Source of the DNA: Ruminococcaceae bacterium YAD3003
GTDB taxonomy: Bacteria > Bacillota > Clostridia > Saccharofermentanales > Saccharofermentanaceae
Length of the DNA stretch: 64,000 nt
NCBI GenBank assembly: GCA_900107185.1
Contig: FNPA01000008.1
Coordinates: forward strand, 103,541 to 167,540
Direction of reading: 5' to 3'
Both the position numbers and the translations under genes were made by a program. Below the pieces are notes generated by a model. It ran no database searches, was not told the DNA's origin, and was given only the letters and a program-made list of their open reading frames with translations. Within the stretch, counting starts at the first letter, position 1; every line of letters begins with the position of its first letter. Below are positions 61,813-64,000 of this stretch, in pieces.

Positions 61813-63435
61813 ATGAACCTGTCAAAAGAAAACCTCAAAAACACAGAATTCTGGGATAGCATTAACGTTGCTCTGCCGAAGTATGATATCGATTCAGTAA
61901 TCGCTAACACATTCCAAAATCCTACATGGTTACACGTTGGCGGCGGTAATATCTTCAAAGCATTCATCGCAAGAATTAATCAGCGTCTTCTTAACCAGGG
62001 CATTGCTGACACAGGAATCATCGTTTGCGGAACGATGGATTATGAGAATTTCGAGAAGATCTATAAACCGTTCGATAATCTTTCAATTATCTGTGACCTT
62101 AAACCTGATGGAAATACAGGTTATGAGATTATCGGAAACATTACCGAAGCTATTGCTGCAAACTACGATAATCCGGACAACATTAAAAGACTGAATGAAA
62201 TAGTTACTAACCCTTCCCTTCAGATCATCTCTTTCACGATCACGGAGAAAGGTTATGCATTAAGAGATGCTGACGGTAAGCTTTACAATGCAGCTGAAAA
62301 GGATATGGAAAACGGTCCTTCCCATCCTATAACATGCATGGGATTTGTTGCTTCTGTTCTTTATGAGAGATTTAAGGCCGGTAAGTATCCTCTGGCTCTG
62401 GTCAGCATGGATAACTGCAGCCACAACGGAGATAAGCTCAAGGATTCTATTACCGAGATTATTGATGTATGGACTGAAAAAGGTTTAGTAGATCCGGAAT
62501 TCAGATCTTATGTCGGTAATCCTTCTTTGGTAGCTTTCCCTTGGACCATGATCGACAAGATCACACCCAGGCCCTCCGACGAGATCCTCGCAAAGCTGAC
62601 TGACCTCGGTATCGGTAATCTTAAGAGTGTTAAGACAACAAACGGATTATTTGCAGCACCGTTCGTAAATGCCGAAGTTCCTGAATATCTTGTAGTAGAA
62701 GACTTGTTCCCCAATGGCAGACCTGACCTCGCAAAAGGTGGAGTTATCCTTACAGACAGAGACACTGTTGATAAGGCTGAGAGAATGAAGGTTACTGCAT
62801 GCCTCAATCCTCTCCACACTGCACTCGCAATCTACGGATGCCTGTTGGGATTTAATAAGATCTCTGACGAGATGAACGATGAAGACCTAAGAACACTCGT
62901 TACCAAAATGGGTTATAACGAATGTCTCCCTGTAGTTTGTGACCCGGGCATCTTAAATCCCGGCGCATTCCTTAAGCAGGTTCTCGAAGAGAGATTCCCT
63001 AATTCCTTCCTTCCTGACACTCCTCAGAGAATAGCAACCGATACGAGCCAAAAGCTCCCTATCAGATTTGGAATTACTCTCAATTCATATCTGAACGAAC
63101 AGCCCGGGAAACTGCCAGAGCTTAAGCTCATTCCTCTGGTTATCGCAGGATGGCTCAGATATCTTCTCGCTGTAGACGACAATGGTAATGCGTTTGAGAT
63201 CAGCTCTGATCCTATGGCAGGTTTCTTTCAAAAAGAACTCAGCTCGAAAGGAATTACTTTCGGGATGACAGAGAGTGTACAGGGTAAGCTGGATAGTATC
63301 CTCTCAAACGAAACAGTATTTGGAATCGATATAAATAAGACAGGATTAACACCGGTTATTGAAAAGTATCTGGATGAACTCATAAAAGAAACAGGAGCTG
63401 TCAGGAAGGTGCTTCATTCCGCCGTTGCTAATTAG
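61813..63435 (+). CDS. uxuB: Fructuronate reductase (mannitol dehydrogenase family)
   Basis: 540 residues of the long-chain mannitol dehydrogenase family. HVGGGNIFKAFIARI is the nucleotide-binding segment, SMDNCSHNGDKL and FPWTMIDKITPRP carry substrate-site residues, and ACLNPLHTALAIYG the conserved His/Asn region. In this context it is fructuronate reductase (UxuB), making mannonate from fructuronate, though tagaturonate or mannitol activity cannot be excluded. AAGGAAGGTATCAGTTATG sets the start at 61813. A GntR-family regulator gene follows. Confidence 0.92.
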   Translation: MNLSKENLKNTEFWDSINVALPKYDIDSVIANTFQNPTWLHVGGGNIFKAFIARINQRLLNQGIADTGIIVCGTMDYENFEKIYKPFDNLSIICDLKPDGNTGYEIIGNITEAIAANYDNPDNIKRLNEIVTNPSLQIISFTITEKGYALRDADGKLYNAAEKDMENGPSHPITCMGFVASVLYERFKAGKYPLALVSMDNCSHNGDKLKDSITEIIDVWTEKGLVDPEFRSYVGNPSLVAFPWTMIDKITPRPSDEILAKLTDLGIGNLKSVKTTNGLFAAPFVNAEVPEYLVVEDLFPNGRPDLAKGGVILTDRDTVDKAERMKVTACLNPLHTALAIYGCLLGFNKISDEMNDEDLRTLVTKMGYNECLPVVCDPGILNPGAFLKQVLEERFPNSFLPDTPQRIATDTSQKLPIRFGITLNSYLNEQPGKLPELKLIPLVIAGWLRYLLAVDDNGNAFEISSDPMAGFFQKELSSKGITFGMTESVQGKLDSILSNETVFGIDINKTGLTPVIEKYLDELIKETGAVRKVLHSAVAN

Positions 63436-63506
63436 AATGTAAGCGATAGACATTAAATATCTTTTATGGTAATTTTTTTATAGATTTATTAAAGGTGGAT
63501 TCAATA

Positions 63507-63660
63507 ATGATCATTACTCCTAAGCAAACTTTTGAACCTAACCGTGAGTACGCTTTCCGCATCGTAAAAGATAACATCATCAATATGGAGATCAAACCCG
63601 GCAGTCTTATCGGCGAGCAGGAAATCGCCAGCCAACTCGGTATCTCCAGAACACCAGTTC
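63507..63660 (+). pseudogene. GntR/FadR-family regulator, disrupted by IS3 element
   Basis: The first 51 codons of a GntR-type regulator: MIITPKQTFEPNREYAFRIV starts the N-terminal arm, and a winged helix follows with EIASQLGISRTPV, the recognition helix signature (normally ISRTPVREAL). AAAGGTGG precedes the start. At 63661, inside the next Arg codon, an IS3-family end begins, and the frame closes shortly after. The protein would have no DNA-binding wing completed and no effector domain. Its location after uxuB and the CTWGTATRMWAG sites suggests it was the uronate regulator. Confidence 0.85.
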
Positions 63661-63667
63661 TGAAGTG

Positions 63668-63698
63668 AACCCCTGAAGTTGGACAAACTTCGGGGGTT
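63668..63698 (+). promoter_or_regulatory. Hairpin sequestering the orfA ribosome site
   Basis: AACCCCTGAAGTT pairs with AACTTCGGGGGTT (one G-U) around GGACA. The only Shine-Dalgarno candidate for orfA, GGGGG at 63692-63696, is inside the second arm. Confidence 0.6.
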
Positions 63699-63703
63699 TA
63701 TAT

Positions 63704-64000
63704 ATGAAACTATCTTTTGAATTAAAACTTGAGATTTATGAGAAACATCTAGCGGGATACAGTTTAAATTATTTAGCAGATGAATATCACTTGGCCAAAA
63801 CTACCGTTAGACATTTTTGTAATTTGGCTGATAGACATGGTACAGACATTCTCAGGCGCAGCAAGAAAAAGACATATTCCAATCAGTTTAAATTGAATGC
63901 TATTAATAGAGTCTTAATTGGACATGAATCTTCTAAATCTGTTGCAGTCGATTTAGGATTATCCTGTAACGGAATGGTTACTACGTGGATTAAATCGTAC
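63704..64000 (+). CDS. IS3-family transposase OrfA (partial)
   Basis: 99 codons before the window edge. Two helix-turn-helix units are visible: FELKLEIYEKHLAGYSLNYL with AKTTVRHFCNLADRHG, then FKLNAINRVLIGHESSKSV with GLSCNGMVTTWIKSY. This tandem HTH pattern is typical of IS150-group OrfA (HTH_28 type). OrfA binds the IS ends and is usually fused to the DDE-type OrfB by programmed -1 frameshifting further on, outside this window. The start ATG lies 7 nt from a GGGGG sequestered in a hairpin. Confidence 0.85.
   Translation, partial: MKLSFELKLEIYEKHLAGYSLNYLADEYHLAKTTVRHFCNLADRHGTDILRRSKKKTYSNQFKLNAINRVLIGHESSKSVAVDLGLSCNGMVTTWIKSY

Larger units (their letters stand above)
63661..64000 (+). 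mobile_element. IS3-family insertion sequence, left end (partial)
   Basis: The element begins TGAAGTGAACCCCTGAAGTTGGACA, with the TG...CCC...TTGGAC pattern of IS150-group IS3 ends, directly within the gntR frame. The transposase gene starts at 63704 and runs off the window. The right inverted repeat is outside the window. The likely host bases before the end are GTTC. Confidence 0.8.

Noticed and set aside
1..64000. CRISPR array, prophage or toxin-antitoxin module
   Set aside because: No direct-repeat array, cas, phage structural or toxin-antitoxin genes were seen; the only mobile DNA is the IS3 end at the right edge.

Overview
The window looks like chromosome of a fibre-degrading gut or rumen clostridium (Eubacteriales, Oscillospiraceae/Saccharofermentans-like). 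The evidence is a tryptophan T-box leader, strong AGGAGG-type ribosome sites, a zinc-type L32, a GGGtGRT/scaffold pair, a GH9 cellulase lipoprotein, a reversed-domain GH3 enzyme and LplABC-type sugar import. Species assignment is inference. Most genes lie on the minus strand and no rRNA or CRISPR array is present.

Region 1 (1-14212, minus) is one long, tightly packed operon read from a sigma-A-like promoter at 14184-14212. In transcription order it encodes a WecE/RffA-type sugar aminotransferase, two four-helix DMT half-transporters, an SDR, a split transketolase (N then C subunit), a LuxE acyl-protein synthetase, a LuxC acyl reductase, a second SDR, a large ThDP carboligase, an ArnC/GtrB-like polyprenyl-phosphate glycosyltransferase, an FkbM methyltransferase, a WecD-like GNAT acyltransferase, an HMGL-like aldolase, an acyl carrier protein, and the start of what looks like an AMP-forming ligase cut by the window edge. 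My reading is that it makes an unusual acyl or branched group and puts it on a 4-amino-4,6-dideoxysugar that is carried and flipped on undecaprenyl phosphate. This is the best candidate for an undescribed system.

Region 2 (14257-20930, minus) holds the uncharacterised GGGtGRT protein with its Fe-S scaffold-like partner, then trpDCFBA behind a UGG-specifier T-box; trpE/trpG are not here. Region 3 (20930-36469) is mostly housekeeping: a zinc-ribbon membrane protein, an AI-2E permease with an apparently leaderless start, a multi-spanning membrane protein, a hidden 20-codon gene with its own promoter and terminator (25133-25366), U32 protease-like protein, mltG, typA, der, rpmF, a DUF1934 protein, murI, an RluA-family synthase, a DUF1295 protein, surE and a nitroreductase. 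Region 4 (36495-49082) carries the GH9 cellulase, a tautomerase, tRNA-Gln(CUG), a family-4 uracil-DNA glycosylase, an Smr protein, an RsuA-like synthase, a J-domain-like membrane protein, a GH3 glycosidase, an NlpC/P60-like secreted protein and a 998-residue membrane protein.

Region 5 (49236-64000) is a uronic-acid utilisation island. kdgK-eda, uxaC, an LplABC-type importer without ATPase, a sialate-O-acetylesterase-like enzyme, YesL and a small membrane protein, uxuA and uxuB together give a complete route from glucuronate to pyruvate and glyceraldehyde-3-phosphate. Three promoters here carry the same 12-bp palindrome (CTWGTATRMWAG). The GntR-family gene after uxuB, the obvious candidate regulator, is cut after about 51 codons by an IS3-family element that runs off the right edge.
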